DNA from: G965212025 sp965215765
GTDB taxonomy: Bacteria > Pseudomonadota > Gammaproteobacteria > Poriferisulfidales > Oxydemutatoraceae
Assembly (NCBI GenBank): GCA_965215765.1
Contig: OZ244118.1
Location: 2,666,001-2,730,000 of the forward strand
Direction of reading: 5' to 3'
Length of the DNA: 64,000 nt
The notes below the pieces were generated by a model. It saw nothing but the letters and a program-made list of their open reading frames with translations. It had not been told where the DNA came from and ran no database searches. The position numbers and the translations under genes are program-made. Positions 25,259-34,015 of this stretch are shown here, in pieces (within the stretch, counting starts at the first letter, position 1; each line of letters starts with the position of its first letter).

Positions 25259-26695
25259 ATGGCTAAGAACAAAACACTAATTTTTTGTTTTGACGGCATG
25301 TGCAAAGATCCCGAGGATGCTAGAAAACGCGCGGAAAACGAAGAAATCACAAATATTAAGAAGTTGTACGAGCGGTTTAAAGACTGCTCCTGTGATGAAT
25401 CCACAAGCCAGAACAATAAAAACTTGTGCCAACAAAGCTTTTACTATCTTTGCGCAAGAACCCGTGCTGGCTGGTTCAGGAAGTTCCTCAACATGTTTTG
25501 TTCTCCTGAGAATGGGGATGATGAGAGAATCCTGAATACCGCGATTACAGACCTGCAAAAGCACCCCCAAAAAGACAACTATTTGTTGGTTTTCGGTTTC
25601 AGCAGAGGAGCTGCCTTGGCGAGAAGGTTCGCATCAGTTGCAAAAAAGAGGTCGGAAGTAGAAGGCTTTAAAATTAACTTTCTTGGTGTTTTTGACACGG
25701 TTGCTGCTATCTCTGGAACTGACTCTGATGCAGGAACGAAGCCTACGTGTGATGTGGTTTTCAAAGACGGAGAGATGAGCCGGGATGTCCTAAAGGCGGT
25801 TCATTTAGTGGCTCTTGACGAAAATAGAATCACTTTCCAGCCGGCACTTTTTGACTACGACCCGAAAAAAAGAATTACCGAAGTTTGGTTCCCGGGCTTG
25901 CACGCGGACGTTGGCGGAGGCTACCAGGACGCTAGCCTGTCAGACTTGGCACTTGAGTACATGATCGAAAAAGTAAAGCAGGAGTGCAAGGAACATGTTC
26001 GTATTCCCGAGTCCGGAGATATTCCTTGCAAGCGACTAAATGACAAAAAATGTGAGCGAATTACACAAGTCCATATGAAAAGTAACCCTTCGGTTGATAA
26101 GATTCTTCACGAACATAAGCGGGGAAAAACCGGCATAACAGCTGTCATAACAGCTGTTATAACAGCTGGCTTAACAGGTGGCTTAATAGTTGGCTTTGTA
26201 GCTGGCGTAATAACTGGCTTATTAGCTGGCGCAATGGCTGGCGCAATGGCTGGCTTAATATCCGGTTCAATAGCTGTCGGAATAGCTGACGTAATGGCTG
26301 GCTTAACAGCTGGCATAATAGCTGGCGCAACAGCTGGCGCAACAGCTGGCGTAATAGTTGGCATGATAGTTAGTGTAATAGTTGGCGTGATAGTTGGCAA
26401 AAAGGTTTACAAAAAGATTCGCAAAAAAAGGCTGCATCCCAGAGAGGTCAGAATCGCAGGGGATCATCCCGAATGTAAGCATCCTATGGTTCATGAGTCT
26501 GTTCAACTCCGCTATAAAGAGGTTGAAGGATACCGTCCACATGCACTAAGAGACGTAAAGTACGCTGTGACAGGCCATTGCCGCCAGCTCAGCGGAGAAG
26601 AGCAAAAGACCACGGGGCTTAAGTACAAAGTGACTGCAGATGACAAACAGGTTGGCGATGTCAGGCAAGGTGCCTCGGGGCTTTGGGAGGAATAA
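25259..26695 (+). CDS. DUF2235 (Tle1-like) alpha/beta hydrolase, copy 2, longest glycine-zipper module
   Basis: Second paralogue, 478 residues. It keeps the hydrolase blocks of copy 1: LIFCFDGMCKDPED, GFSRGAALARRFA with the Ser nucleophile, LGVFDTVAAIS, VHLVALDENRITFQPALF and WFPGLHADVGGGY. The internal membrane module is the longest of the array, about 90 residues (290-381), with some 22 tetrapeptides such as AGVI, AGAT and VGMI. The segment before the first active-site block differs from the other copies, with several Cys residues (FKDCSCDES, NLCQQSFYYLC). The start at 25259 has AAGGA directly adjacent, which is unusually close; GTG at 25240 is out of frame. The upstream TTG start overlaps the -10 box and is not credible. 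Confidence 0.85.
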   Translation: MAKNKTLIFCFDGMCKDPEDARKRAENEEITNIKKLYERFKDCSCDESTSQNNKNLCQQSFYYLCARTRAGWFRKFLNMFCSPENGDDERILNTAITDLQKHPQKDNYLLVFGFSRGAALARRFASVAKKRSEVEGFKINFLGVFDTVAAISGTDSDAGTKPTCDVVFKDGEMSRDVLKAVHLVALDENRITFQPALFDYDPKKRITEVWFPGLHADVGGGYQDASLSDLALEYMIEKVKQECKEHVRIPESGDIPCKRLNDKKCERITQVHMKSNPSVDKILHEHKRGKTGITAVITAVITAGLTGGLIVGFVAGVITGLLAGAMAGAMAGLISGSIAVGIADVMAGLTAGIIAGATAGATAGVIVGMIVSVIVGVIVGKKVYKKIRKKRLHPREVRIAGDHPECKHPMVHESVQLRYKEVEGYRPHALRDVKYAVTGHCRQLSGEEQKTTGLKYKVTADDKQVGDVRQGASGLWEE

Positions 26696-27079
26696 AAACA
26701 GAGGTCTCCGACACAATATAAACAGCTACCAGCTTTTTCTATCGGGTATCGCAAGGGGCTTCACCCACAATGCGTCTGCCACTGCCACGATTCCCGTAGG
26801 GGCTAAGCGAGCCGCGTGGCATCGGGAGACTAAGCGAAAAGGCCGGGTATGCCAAGAACTCTCCATAATAGGTGGAGGGTCAGAATTCATAAAAGATGCT
26901 GTTTTATTGCCCTGAAACAGCTTCTGTATTGATTGCATTCAGCTTGGCAGGCCTTCGCCGAAAATTTCAACAACAAATTCCTGAATCTTTGAGAGAAGCA
27001 ACGTTGCTTCGGCCTGCTCACACGGCACACAAGCAGCACTTACCAATTTTCATGTTTCACTATGTCGCACCCCCATATT

Positions 27080-27107
27080 TGGACGTGGATTACAGTAATG
27101 GTACAGT
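27080..27107 (+). promoter_or_regulatory. Promoter of DUF2235 gene 3
   Basis: TGGACG (27080-27085) and TACAGT (27102-27107), 16 bases apart, conserved in position with the other three copies. Confidence 0.6.
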
Positions 27108-27158
27108 CGTGCGATGACTGTCTTGGAGGCAGTGAATAATTGCTAAGGAGGAAAGGCT

Positions 27159-28463
27159 ATGGAAAAAATAAAAGAAACGCTAATTTTTTGTTTTGATGGC
27201 ACGTGTAATGACCCTGAGGATGTAGAGAATTATGTGGAAGACCTGAGCATCACAAATATTCTGAAGTTGCACGTTCTGTTTGGAGGCAATTTACGTAGTG
27301 AATCCAAAAACCAGACCTACAGCGGCGCGATCACGACCAAGGATGGCTTACACCAGCAAAGCTTTTACTATCCAGGCGTAGGAACCTACGGTTGGTGGCT
27401 TAGGAAACACTGCAACACAGCTTTTGCTCCTAAGCACGTTTTTTCTGATGTTAAGAAGATCCTGAAGAAAGCGTTCAAAGACCTGAACGATCACTACCCG
27501 AAAGACAGCCGGGTAGACAGACATGTTCTGGTTTTCGGTTTCAGCAGGGGAGCCGCATTGGCGAGAATGTTTGCAGCAGGGGCAAGAGAGAGGTCAAAAG
27601 ATAAAGACTTGAAAATTGACTTTCTTGGTGTTTTTGACACAGTTGCCGCTATTACTTCTATTCGTCGCGGATTAGGGATTGACTTTAGCCCAGAAACGAA
27701 GCCATCAAGTAGTGTGGTTAACGAAGAACCCAATATTAAGGATTATGTTCAGAAGGTGGTTCATTTGGTAGCCCTTGACGAAAACAGAACTGCTTTCCAG
27801 CCGACGCTCTTTAACCAAGACGGTTCGGATAGAATTACCGAAGTTTGGTTCCCGGGTGTCCATTCGGACGTGGGCGGAGGCTATTGCCACGATGGTCTGT
27901 CAGACTTGGCACTTGAGTACATGGTTAAAAAAGTAAAGCAAGAGTGCAAGGAATACACTAAGATTCAAGACTCCAAAGAAGTTGAATACAACAAGCAAAT
28001 TACAAGAGACGATATAAACAGAAAGGCTTTAGTCAATGGGACTCTCCACAAACATAAACGAAGAGCAACTAGCATGGCAACTGCCATAATTACTGGCATA
28101 GTAGCTGGCATAGCAACTTACGCAATAGCTGGCGTAATAGCCAACGTAATAGTCGGCACAATAGTTGGCGTAATAGTCGGCACAATAGTTGGCGTAGTAG
28201 TTGGCAAAAAGGTTGGTAAAATGATTTGCAAAACACTGGATCCCAGACAAGTCAGAATCGCCGGGAATCCCCCCAAAAAAGAGCATCCGATGGTTCATAA
28301 GTCTGTTCAAGACCGCTACAAAGAGGTTAGAGGGTATCGTCCACATGCACTAAGAGACGTAAAGTATTTTCTGAACACAGATAACAAACAGATCGGCGAG
28401 CCTAGGAGAGGCGTTTCGGCTCTTGGGATGGAACAAAAAACAAAGTTCACCGGCACAAAATAA
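27159..28463 (+). CDS. DUF2235 (Tle1-like) alpha/beta hydrolase, copy 3, short glycine-zipper module
   Basis: Third paralogue, 434 residues, with the best translation start of the array: AAGGAGG lies 7 bases before the ATG. Blocks: LIFCFDGTCNDPED, VLVFGFSRGAALARMFA, IDFLGVFDTVAAITS, VHLVALDENRTAFQPTLF, EVWFPGVHSDVGGGYCHDG. The membrane module spans about residues 305-352 with roughly twelve tetrapeptides (VGTIVGVIVGTIVGVVVG). The tail LDPRQVRIAGNPPKKEHPMVH and RYKEVRGYRPHALRDVKY is shared with the other copies, followed by a shorter C terminus. The substrate is unknown; membrane insertion is inferred from composition only. Confidence 0.85.
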   Translation: MEKIKETLIFCFDGTCNDPEDVENYVEDLSITNILKLHVLFGGNLRSESKNQTYSGAITTKDGLHQQSFYYPGVGTYGWWLRKHCNTAFAPKHVFSDVKKILKKAFKDLNDHYPKDSRVDRHVLVFGFSRGAALARMFAAGARERSKDKDLKIDFLGVFDTVAAITSIRRGLGIDFSPETKPSSSVVNEEPNIKDYVQKVVHLVALDENRTAFQPTLFNQDGSDRITEVWFPGVHSDVGGGYCHDGLSDLALEYMVKKVKQECKEYTKIQDSKEVEYNKQITRDDINRKALVNGTLHKHKRRATSMATAIITGIVAGIATYAIAGVIANVIVGTIVGVIVGTIVGVVVGKKVGKMICKTLDPRQVRIAGNPPKKEHPMVHKSVQDRYKEVRGYRPHALRDVKYFLNTDNKQIGEPRRGVSALGMEQKTKFTGTK

Positions 28464-28823
28464 ACAGCTGACTACCTTTTCTGCTGAGTATCGCTAGAGG
28501 CTTCACCCACAATGCGTCTGCCATCACCACGATTCCCATAAGGGACAAGCGAGTCACGAAGCTTCGGCAGGCCAGGCGAAGGGCGGGTATGCCAAGGGTT
28601 CCCCCGCTTAATAATTACGGGGGATCAGAACTCACAAAAGAAGCCGCTTTATTGCCCTGAAGTAGCTTCTGTGTTGATTGCATTCAGGTTGGCAGGCTTG
28701 GCCGAAAACTTCAACGGCAAATTTCGGAATCTTTGAGAGAAGCAACTCTGATTCGGCCGGCTCATACAACGCGCAAGCAGCACTTACCAATTTTCATGTT
28801 CCGCTATGCTGTACCCGCATATT

Positions 28824-28851
28824 TTGACGTGGATTAAAGTTATGGTACAGT
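28824..28851 (+). promoter_or_regulatory. Promoter of DUF2235 gene 4
   Basis: TTGACG (28824-28829) and TACAGT (28846-28851), 16 bases apart; the -35 box is closest to consensus in this copy. Confidence 0.65.
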
Positions 28852-28902
28852 TGGGTAGTGACTGCCTTGGAGGTAGTGAATGGTTATAACGGAGAAGGGA
28901 CT

Positions 28903-30024
28903 ATGAAAGAAACACTGATTTTTTGTTTTGACGGCACGTGCAATGACCCTGAGGATGCTGAGGATCGTGCGAAGGACGGGAGCATCACAAACATTCTGAA
29001 GTTGCACATTCTGTTTGGAGGCGATTTAAGCAATGAAGCCAAAATCCCGACCGATAACGGCTCGCAGCAACGAAGCTTTTACTATTCTGGCGTAGGAACC
29101 TACGGTTTTCTACTTCAAAAGTTCTACAACATGGCTTTCGCTCCTGAGAATGCGGATGTTCGGAGGATCCTGAATGCAGCGATTGATGATCTGAAAGATC
29201 ACCACCATGAAGACTGCCGTGTTCTGATTTTCGGTTTCAGCAGAGGAGCTGCCTTGGCAAGAAGGTTTGCAGCAGTCGCGAAAAAGAAGACGGGAATAAA
29301 AAACTTGAAAATTGACTTTCTTGGTGTTTTTGACACGGTTGCTGCTATCTCTGGAACTGACTTTAGTGCCGAAACGAAGCCAGCGAGTGATGTGGTTTTC
29401 GAAAACGGCATAATGAGCCAAGATGTTCTGAAAGCGGTTCATTTGGTAGCCCTTGACGAAAACAGAGTTACTTTCCAACCGACGCTTTTTGACCACGAAC
29501 CAGATTCGAACAGGATTACCGAAATTTGGCTCCCGGGCGTTCATGCGGACGTGGGCGGAGGCTATTGGTTCGATGGCCTGTCTGACTTGGCACTTGAGTA
29601 CATGGTCAATAAAATAAGGGAGGAGTGCGTGGGGTATGTTCGGATTATCAACCCCAAAGAAGTTGATTACGTCCAGCTAAATGACGAGGACGATACACAA
29701 ATTACAAATGACTGCATGACCAGGAAGGCCTTGGTCAATGGGAAACTTCACGAACATAAACCGATAATACTTCGCGGAAAAAGGCTGCATTCCAGAAAAA
29801 TCAGAATCGCGAAGGGTTCACCCGGGGTGCATCCGAGGGTTCATGCATCTGTTCGGCTCCGCTATAAAGAGGTTCCAGATTACCGTCCGCGTGCATTAGA
29901 AGGCGCACAGTACGTTGTGACAGGAACTTGTGAACGGCTCAGCGAAGCTAAGTACGTGCTGACTGCAGATGACAGCCAAGTCGGCGGAGTCAGGGAAGGT
30001 GCCTTGGGACTTGGGGATGAATAG
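28903..30024 (+). CDS. DUF2235 (Tle1-like) alpha/beta hydrolase, copy 4, lacking the membrane module
   Basis: Fourth paralogue, 373 residues. GGAGAAGGG precedes the ATG at 28903. The hydrolase blocks are intact: LIFCFDGTCNDPED, VLIFGFSRGAALARR (Ser about 113), IDFLGVFDTVAAIS, VHLVALDENRVTFQPTLF and EIWLPGVHADVGGGYWFDG. The sequence on both sides of the membrane module is kept (GKLHEHKPI before, RGKRLHSRKIRIA after), but the glycine-zipper repeats themselves are gone. This copy is therefore expected to be soluble, or at least not membrane-inserted by that segment. The C terminus ends with ADDSQVGGVREGALGLGDE, a motif repeated in the downstream remnant. Confidence 0.85.
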   Translation: MKETLIFCFDGTCNDPEDAEDRAKDGSITNILKLHILFGGDLSNEAKIPTDNGSQQRSFYYSGVGTYGFLLQKFYNMAFAPENADVRRILNAAIDDLKDHHHEDCRVLIFGFSRGAALARRFAAVAKKKTGIKNLKIDFLGVFDTVAAISGTDFSAETKPASDVVFENGIMSQDVLKAVHLVALDENRVTFQPTLFDHEPDSNRITEIWLPGVHADVGGGYWFDGLSDLALEYMVNKIREECVGYVRIINPKEVDYVQLNDEDDTQITNDCMTRKALVNGKLHEHKPIILRGKRLHSRKIRIAKGSPGVHPRVHASVRLRYKEVPDYRPRALEGAQYVVTGTCERLSEAKYVLTADDSQVGGVREGALGLGDE

Positions 30025-30902
30025 AAACAGGAGTCACTGACCCAACATAGACAGTTGCCTGCTCTTTCTGCTGAGTGTCACTGGGTGCTTCAACCCGAAG
30101 CATGACTGTTGTTGTCGCGATTCACGTAGGAAGCATACTTCGGTTGGACTAAATCGCGTTGGAGCGGCGTACGGTACGTTGTGACAGGAACTTGCAGACG
30201 GCTCAGCGAAGCAGAACAAAAAGCCTCGGGGCGTAAGTACGTTGTGACTACAGACGACAGCCAAGTCGGCGGAGTCAGGGAAGGCGTCTCGGAACTTGAA
30301 AGAAAATAAAAACAGGGGGGACATTGACCCAATATAGACGGCCGCCTGCTTTTTCTGCTGAGTGTCACTGGGGGCTTCAACCCAAAGTACGTCTTCCGGC
30401 GTCGCCGGGTAGCTCCAACCCAAAGCACGTCTGTCGTCGCCGCGATTTCTGTAGAGGGCAAGCAGTTCACGCTACTTCGGCAGGCCAAACGAAAAGGCAG
30501 ACGGGTATGCCAAGTGCCCCCACTTATAAGTACGGGGGTTGGGGATCACAAAAGAAGCCGCTTTATTGCTCTGAAACAGCTTCTGAATTGATTGCATTCA
30601 GGCTGGCAGGCTTCGCCGAAAACTTCAACGACAAATTCCGGAATCTTTGAGAGAAGCAACGTTGCTTCGGTTGGACTAAAGCGCGTTGGATCGTCGGCCA
30701 ATACAGTACAGAACAAAAGGGCGACATCCGGGTAACCTCCCGGCGACAGAAGAAAACTTCAGGCTTTCGCGCGTCGCGCCAAAGCTTCAAGAATACGCAT
30801 GGTGCGTTTGGCATCCTCTTCGGCTTCGGACTTCGATGTGAGCAGCATTTCTTGGCATGACAGGGCAACAGCCGGGTAACCTCCCGGCGACAGAAGAAAA
30901 CT
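30025..30902. other. Degenerate fifth unit of the DUF2235 array and duplicated gene tail, no intact gene
   Basis: This stretch holds two copies of the DUF2235 downstream spacer (from 30025 and from 30310), a C-terminal DUF2235 remnant between them, and the duplicated 3' end of the next gene (30728-30871). The phrase TCGGTTGGACTAAA, followed by CGCGTTGGA, occurs at both 30140 and 30667 and marks two breakpoints. Short reverse-strand frames here are shadows of the repeats. Confidence 0.7.
30166..30309 (+). pseudogene. C-terminal remnant of a fifth DUF2235 gene
   Basis: Forty-seven codons and a stop match the end of copies 2 and 4: RYVVTGTCRRLSEAEQK, then KYVVTTDDSQVGGVREG and VSELERK. There is no upstream catalytic part and no start codon. 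It shows that the array once held, or partly duplicated, a further copy. Confidence 0.85.
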
Positions 30903-31005
30903 TCAGGCTTTCGCGCGTCGCGCCAAAGCTTCAAGAATACGTATGGTGCGTTTGGCATCCTCTTCGCTTCTGACTTCAATGTGAGCGGCATTTCTTGGCA
31001 TGACG
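30728..31005 (-). repeat. Two copies of the 3' end of the exported-protein gene, unit 144 bp
   Basis: The segment beginning CCGGGTAACCTCCCGG at 30872, which covers the last 32 codons and the downstream hairpin of the gene at 30903-31520, is repeated at 30728. The outer copy encodes RTMRILEALARRAKA-like sequence with a few changes and no start. Confidence 0.85.
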
Positions 31006-31520
31006 CTGCGAAGACGTTTGTCCAGACGCTCTCGTGCAGGTGCTGACATATCACTGAAATCCGCCAATACCTTGCGACTGATCTTGCCGCGTACTGTCAC
31101 GCGATGTGGACCAAATAAACCGAACTGCCTGTCGCTGCCGACAACCTTCAATCCACGAAAATAGACTTGGTGAAAAACTTCAGGGCAGGTGTGCTTGCGA
31201 ACGCAAAATTTGGCAACGAATGCAAACCACTTTGGATTGACTGCAACAACATTCGCTGGCAGCAGGTCTCTCAATTCCTGATACGCCGTTGGCTCATTCT
31301 TCGGAGGCGGAACAATTTTGATCGGCAATTTTTCGCCGCGTAATCGCGCACCACATATAGTCGTGATCTGGGAGTGGCTAAAGCCTTTTTCCAGGTAATA
31401 GTTCACATCGGAACGTGAGCATTGTGCCTCGACTGTCGGCGATAACACTAAAGCCAAAAGGACAACACACATAGCCTGGAGCAATGCGCAACGGGTGTGG
31501 GGATTTCGTCTCTTGGTCAT
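30903..31520 (-). CDS. Exported protein of unknown function
   Basis: About 205 residues. The N terminus has a Sec signal peptide (ALLQAMCVVLLALVLSPTVEA) followed by a mature start QCSRSDVNYYLEKGFSHSQ and ITTIC, where two Cys residues bracket a short helix. The rest is basic and contains a conserved-looking core (VVAVNPKWFAFVAKFCVRKHTCPEVFHQVYFRG), and the end is rich in Arg and Lys. I do not recognise the family and do not assign a function. I chose the ATG at 31520 (AAGGT eight bases upstream); ATG codons at 31535 and 31556 are alternatives. The last 32 codons are duplicated downstream. It is convergent with the DUF2235 array. Confidence 0.7.
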   Translation of the reverse strand: MTKRRNPHTRCALLQAMCVVLLALVLSPTVEAQCSRSDVNYYLEKGFSHSQITTICGARLRGEKLPIKIVPPPKNEPTAYQELRDLLPANVVAVNPKWFAFVAKFCVRKHTCPEVFHQVYFRGLKVVGSDRQFGLFGPHRVTVRGKISRKVLADFSDMSAPARERLDKRLRSVMPRNAAHIEVRSEEDAKRTIRILEALARRAKA

Positions 31521-31746
31521 CGCGGTCACCTTCATCCTGACAGCATACACAAACAAAACGGTATTTCAGAAGGAGTCATACCCGCCAACAGGAGGGTATC
31601 CAAAAAACCTTTCAGCAAAAACCGGGAAGCCAAGAACTGACAATCAACAGCTTGCGCACTGCTCGGCAATACAGCTTTTCCAGCGAAAAGCTAAAATTCA
31701 ATCAGCTCCAGCCGCCCCACTATGACTTAACAGAGTCGTCAAACCC

Positions 31747-32787
31747 CTAGGCTTCTGGAACATCTTGTGGCTCCACCTGCTCTGGGTGTGCCAGAATAAA
31801 GTCTCTGCAGACCTCGCTTAATTGATCATCTGCGATAGTTGCAGAAAGAGGCGTGCCATTTACCTGGTTTTCCGCTTCCTCCCTGACTTTCGCTTTCCAG
31901 TTATCTTGTATGGCAATCAGATCCTCTCCACTCGGCGGGTTTTTGAACTTCTTGCCCTGTTGACTCAAAGCGACATCTACCTTTCTACCAAAATTCTCTA
32001 TACCTCTGAGGGCTTGTCCGGTAATAATATCGTAAACCTGTGGCGCATCTGCACTCATTTCAGCGCGGTCTTTACAAAGCTCGGCGAAAGTTTCCTTGCA
32101 AATATTGTCGAGGTCAAGTTGCCTTATCGCCCATCCTCCACCAGGGGTTTCCATTCTCACGTGGTTTGCTTTTGTTATCACCCTGTCCCTGAACTCCTCT
32201 GACAAACCATCACTGCGGTTTTTGGCAACAGAAGCAACACCTTTCTCATGTAACGCTTGATTGACACTGAAGGCAAAACCCTCGCCATCCCCGTAATTTT
32301 CACTAATGTTGTCGCCAATATCCTGCATGCTTACCTCACGGAACGAAATGGAAAATTGCGACTCTTGACTGGTCGTATCCCTCACCACATCCAAGTGTCC
32401 GTTCCCAAGAATCACCCCTGTATTAGAACTGTCAAGCCTTCTGGCCAAAACTCGCAAATAGCGCACTCGCAACGGAACACCTGAGCGCTCCAAAGTCTCA
32501 AGCCTGCTAACTTCTCGCTGTTTAGTCTTTCCTGTGATGCTTTTGTCGGCTTCAATGTCAGCCAAGACACTTTTGTAGACTGCTGATTGGCTGTCACTTA
32601 ACGCACGTTTTTTCAGGTGTAAGTGAAACTGATCCTTCACCCAACAGATGGTCTTTCCAAAAAACTTGGTGCCACGCTCCTGAATCTGGATTTTTCCTGC
32701 CTTTACATCTGTGATTTCGAAACTCGAAGCACGTGCCAAGTCTCTTGAACTCAACAACGAACTGTAGTCGCTTACTCCCCTCATCAT
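31747..32787 (-). CDS. Unknown 346-residue protein
   Basis: A clear reverse-strand gene with AAGGGGG upstream of its ATG and a TATAAT box about 40 bases before the start. The protein has no signal peptide or membrane segment. It is rich in charged residues, with likely helical stretches (SVLADIEADKSITGKTKQRE and RVRYLRVLARRLDSS) and a beta-like core (VILGNGHLDVVRDTT). A C-terminal acidic tail ends PEQVEPQDVPEA. I recognise no family. Its position next to the DUF2235 array and an exported protein would fit an accessory or effector-like island, but that is only a guess. Confidence 0.7.
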   Translation of the reverse strand: MMRGVSDYSSLLSSRDLARASSFEITDVKAGKIQIQERGTKFFGKTICWVKDQFHLHLKKRALSDSQSAVYKSVLADIEADKSITGKTKQREVSRLETLERSGVPLRVRYLRVLARRLDSSNTGVILGNGHLDVVRDTTSQESQFSISFREVSMQDIGDNISENYGDGEGFAFSVNQALHEKGVASVAKNRSDGLSEEFRDRVITKANHVRMETPGGGWAIRQLDLDNICKETFAELCKDRAEMSADAPQVYDIITGQALRGIENFGRKVDVALSQQGKKFKNPPSGEDLIAIQDNWKAKVREEAENQVNGTPLSATIADDQLSEVCRDFILAHPEQVEPQDVPEA

Positions 32788-33264
32788 TTGTCACGCCCCC
32801 TTAAGTGCTAATCCTGATGCACAATTATACCACACGCCTTATTAAAAACATTGCCCCCAAGCGACCAACAAGTACGGTGGCCGTTGAGAACGAGACGACA
32901 CCACTCACCTTGAAGCTTTGTCGCCTCCGTCCTTAGCGGTAACCCCGTAAAAATACGCCAGGCACCAACCGGACATCATCTGACGAAGACGCCTTGGTAT
33001 CCGACATCAACGGAGGCCGCTACCCAAACTTGCACTTCGGTGTTTCCGTGCCAAAGCAACGAACCATCATCTGAACTCAACAGATGTGGTATTTTAGCAA
33101 AGAGGGTCTGAAGCACGCCGCCGGAGTGCAAATTCCGAGCCTGCTGCTGACTGCCAAGCGGCTCACCTGACAACAAGCAAAATTCCACCGAATGTTTTTG
33201 CAAGGTTGCCGGACAAATCTTGAATTCAGACACCCAAGGAGGTTGATTTTGGGCAATTTTGTAT
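32788..33264. other. Intergenic region between the unknown protein and fpr
   Basis: About 475 bases. A GTG-started reverse frame of 85 codons (32976-33233) exists, but it lacks a ribosome binding site and a recognisable product, so I do not call it a gene. A -10 box for the left gene is at 32824-32829. AAGGAGG at 33236-33242 lies 22 bases before the fpr ATG. Confidence 0.4.
32824..32829 (-). promoter_or_regulatory. Perfect -10 box upstream of the unknown 346-residue gene
   Basis: TATAAT on the reverse strand, 37 bases upstream of the start. No good -35 hexamer was seen at 16-18 bases, so it may need an activator. Confidence 0.45.
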
Positions 33265-34011
33265 ATGCTTAATCCGCGCTTCGTTGCGGGGAAGGTGGTA
33301 GGGAACCATCACTGGACGCCAACTTTACACTCTCTACGGGTCAAAGCGCCTGTTGACACATTTGTCGCCGGTCAGTTTGTCAAGCTGTCGCTTGAAATTG
33401 ATGGCAAACAGGTTTCCCGTCCCTACTCGCTGGTCAACGCGCCCCACGAGGCGGTGCTTGAGTTTTATTCGGTCTTGATACCTGAAGGTAACTTTTCACC
33501 ACAAATCCAACAGTTGAAAAAAGGTGACCAGATAGGCGTATCCGCCAAGGCGAATGGTTTCCTGGTTCTGGATGAAGTCCCGGCGGGTCGATTTCTCTGG
33601 CTTATTGCAACCGGAACCGGCATCGGCCCTTTTCTGTCTATTTTAAAAACAGACGCGCCTTGGGAGCGTTTTGAGCAGGTTCGTCTGGTTCATGGTGTTC
33701 GCCTCAGTAATGAGATTGTCTACACCGACTTGATAAAAAGCCTCCTGCATAAGCACGCCGGGTGCTTTGAAATGACCTCTTTCATCAGTCGCGAGCAAAA
33801 GGATTTTGCATTGCCGGGGCGCATACCGGCAGCCATTCGTAATGGCAACCTTGAGAAAGCAGCCAACATTCCGTTTAACGAAGAGTCTCAGGTGATGTTG
33901 TGCGGCAACCCGGAAATGGTCAAAGATGCCAGCGTTGCTTTGGAAGAACTCGGCTTGCGCAAGAATCGGCGCCGCACACCAGGGCACATTACGGTTGAAA
34001 ATTACTGGTAA
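33265..34011 (+). CDS. fpr: Ferredoxin/flavodoxin--NADP+ reductase
   Basis: FAD enzyme of about 248 residues that exchanges electrons between NADPH and ferredoxin or flavodoxin. Visible blocks: FAD-binding RPYSLVNAPHE near residue 53, the NADP region LIATGTGIGPFLSILK near 115, VRLVHGVRLSNEIVY, and the nicotinamide-binding MLCGNPEMVKD near 212. The C terminus ends in VENYW, as in the bacterial subclass I FNR with an aromatic end. The start is uncertain: ATG 33265 is used, with TTG 33259 as the alternative; the strong AAGGAGG is farther upstream than usual. pyrE follows four bases later. Confidence 0.93.
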   Translation: MLNPRFVAGKVVGNHHWTPTLHSLRVKAPVDTFVAGQFVKLSLEIDGKQVSRPYSLVNAPHEAVLEFYSVLIPEGNFSPQIQQLKKGDQIGVSAKANGFLVLDEVPAGRFLWLIATGTGIGPFLSILKTDAPWERFEQVRLVHGVRLSNEIVYTDLIKSLLHKHAGCFEMTSFISREQKDFALPGRIPAAIRNGNLEKAANIPFNEESQVMLCGNPEMVKDASVALEELGLRKNRRRTPGHITVENYW

Positions 34012-34015
34012 ACGC

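Larger units (their letters stand above)
23360..30670 (+). repeat. Tandem array of four DUF2235 genes with repeated spacers
   Basis: A unit of about 1.7-1.9 kb made of promoter, gene and a spacer of about 400 bases is repeated four times, with a fifth partial unit at 30100-30670. The spacer copies (24865-25258, 26696-27158, 28464-28902, and degenerate after 30025) share long identical words such as CTTTGAGAGAAGCAAC and CTGCTTTATTGCCCTGAAA. The last 110 bases of the spacer also precede the first gene. No mobile-element gene flanks the array. The region looks more AT-rich than its surroundings by eye. Confidence 0.9.

Noticed and set aside
26107..26400. Reverse-strand frames rich in Pro, Ala, Ile and Thr opposite the DUF2235 membrane module
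   Set aside because: They are mirror images of the 12-bp repeats in the forward genes and have no start signals.
23360..30670. Transposon or phage origin of the DUF2235 array
   Set aside because: No transposase, integrase, terminal inverted repeats or attachment site could be found at its edges.
32976..33233. 85-residue reverse-strand gene upstream of fpr
   Set aside because: GTG start without ribosome binding site, no recognisable product, and it sits in the fpr leader.
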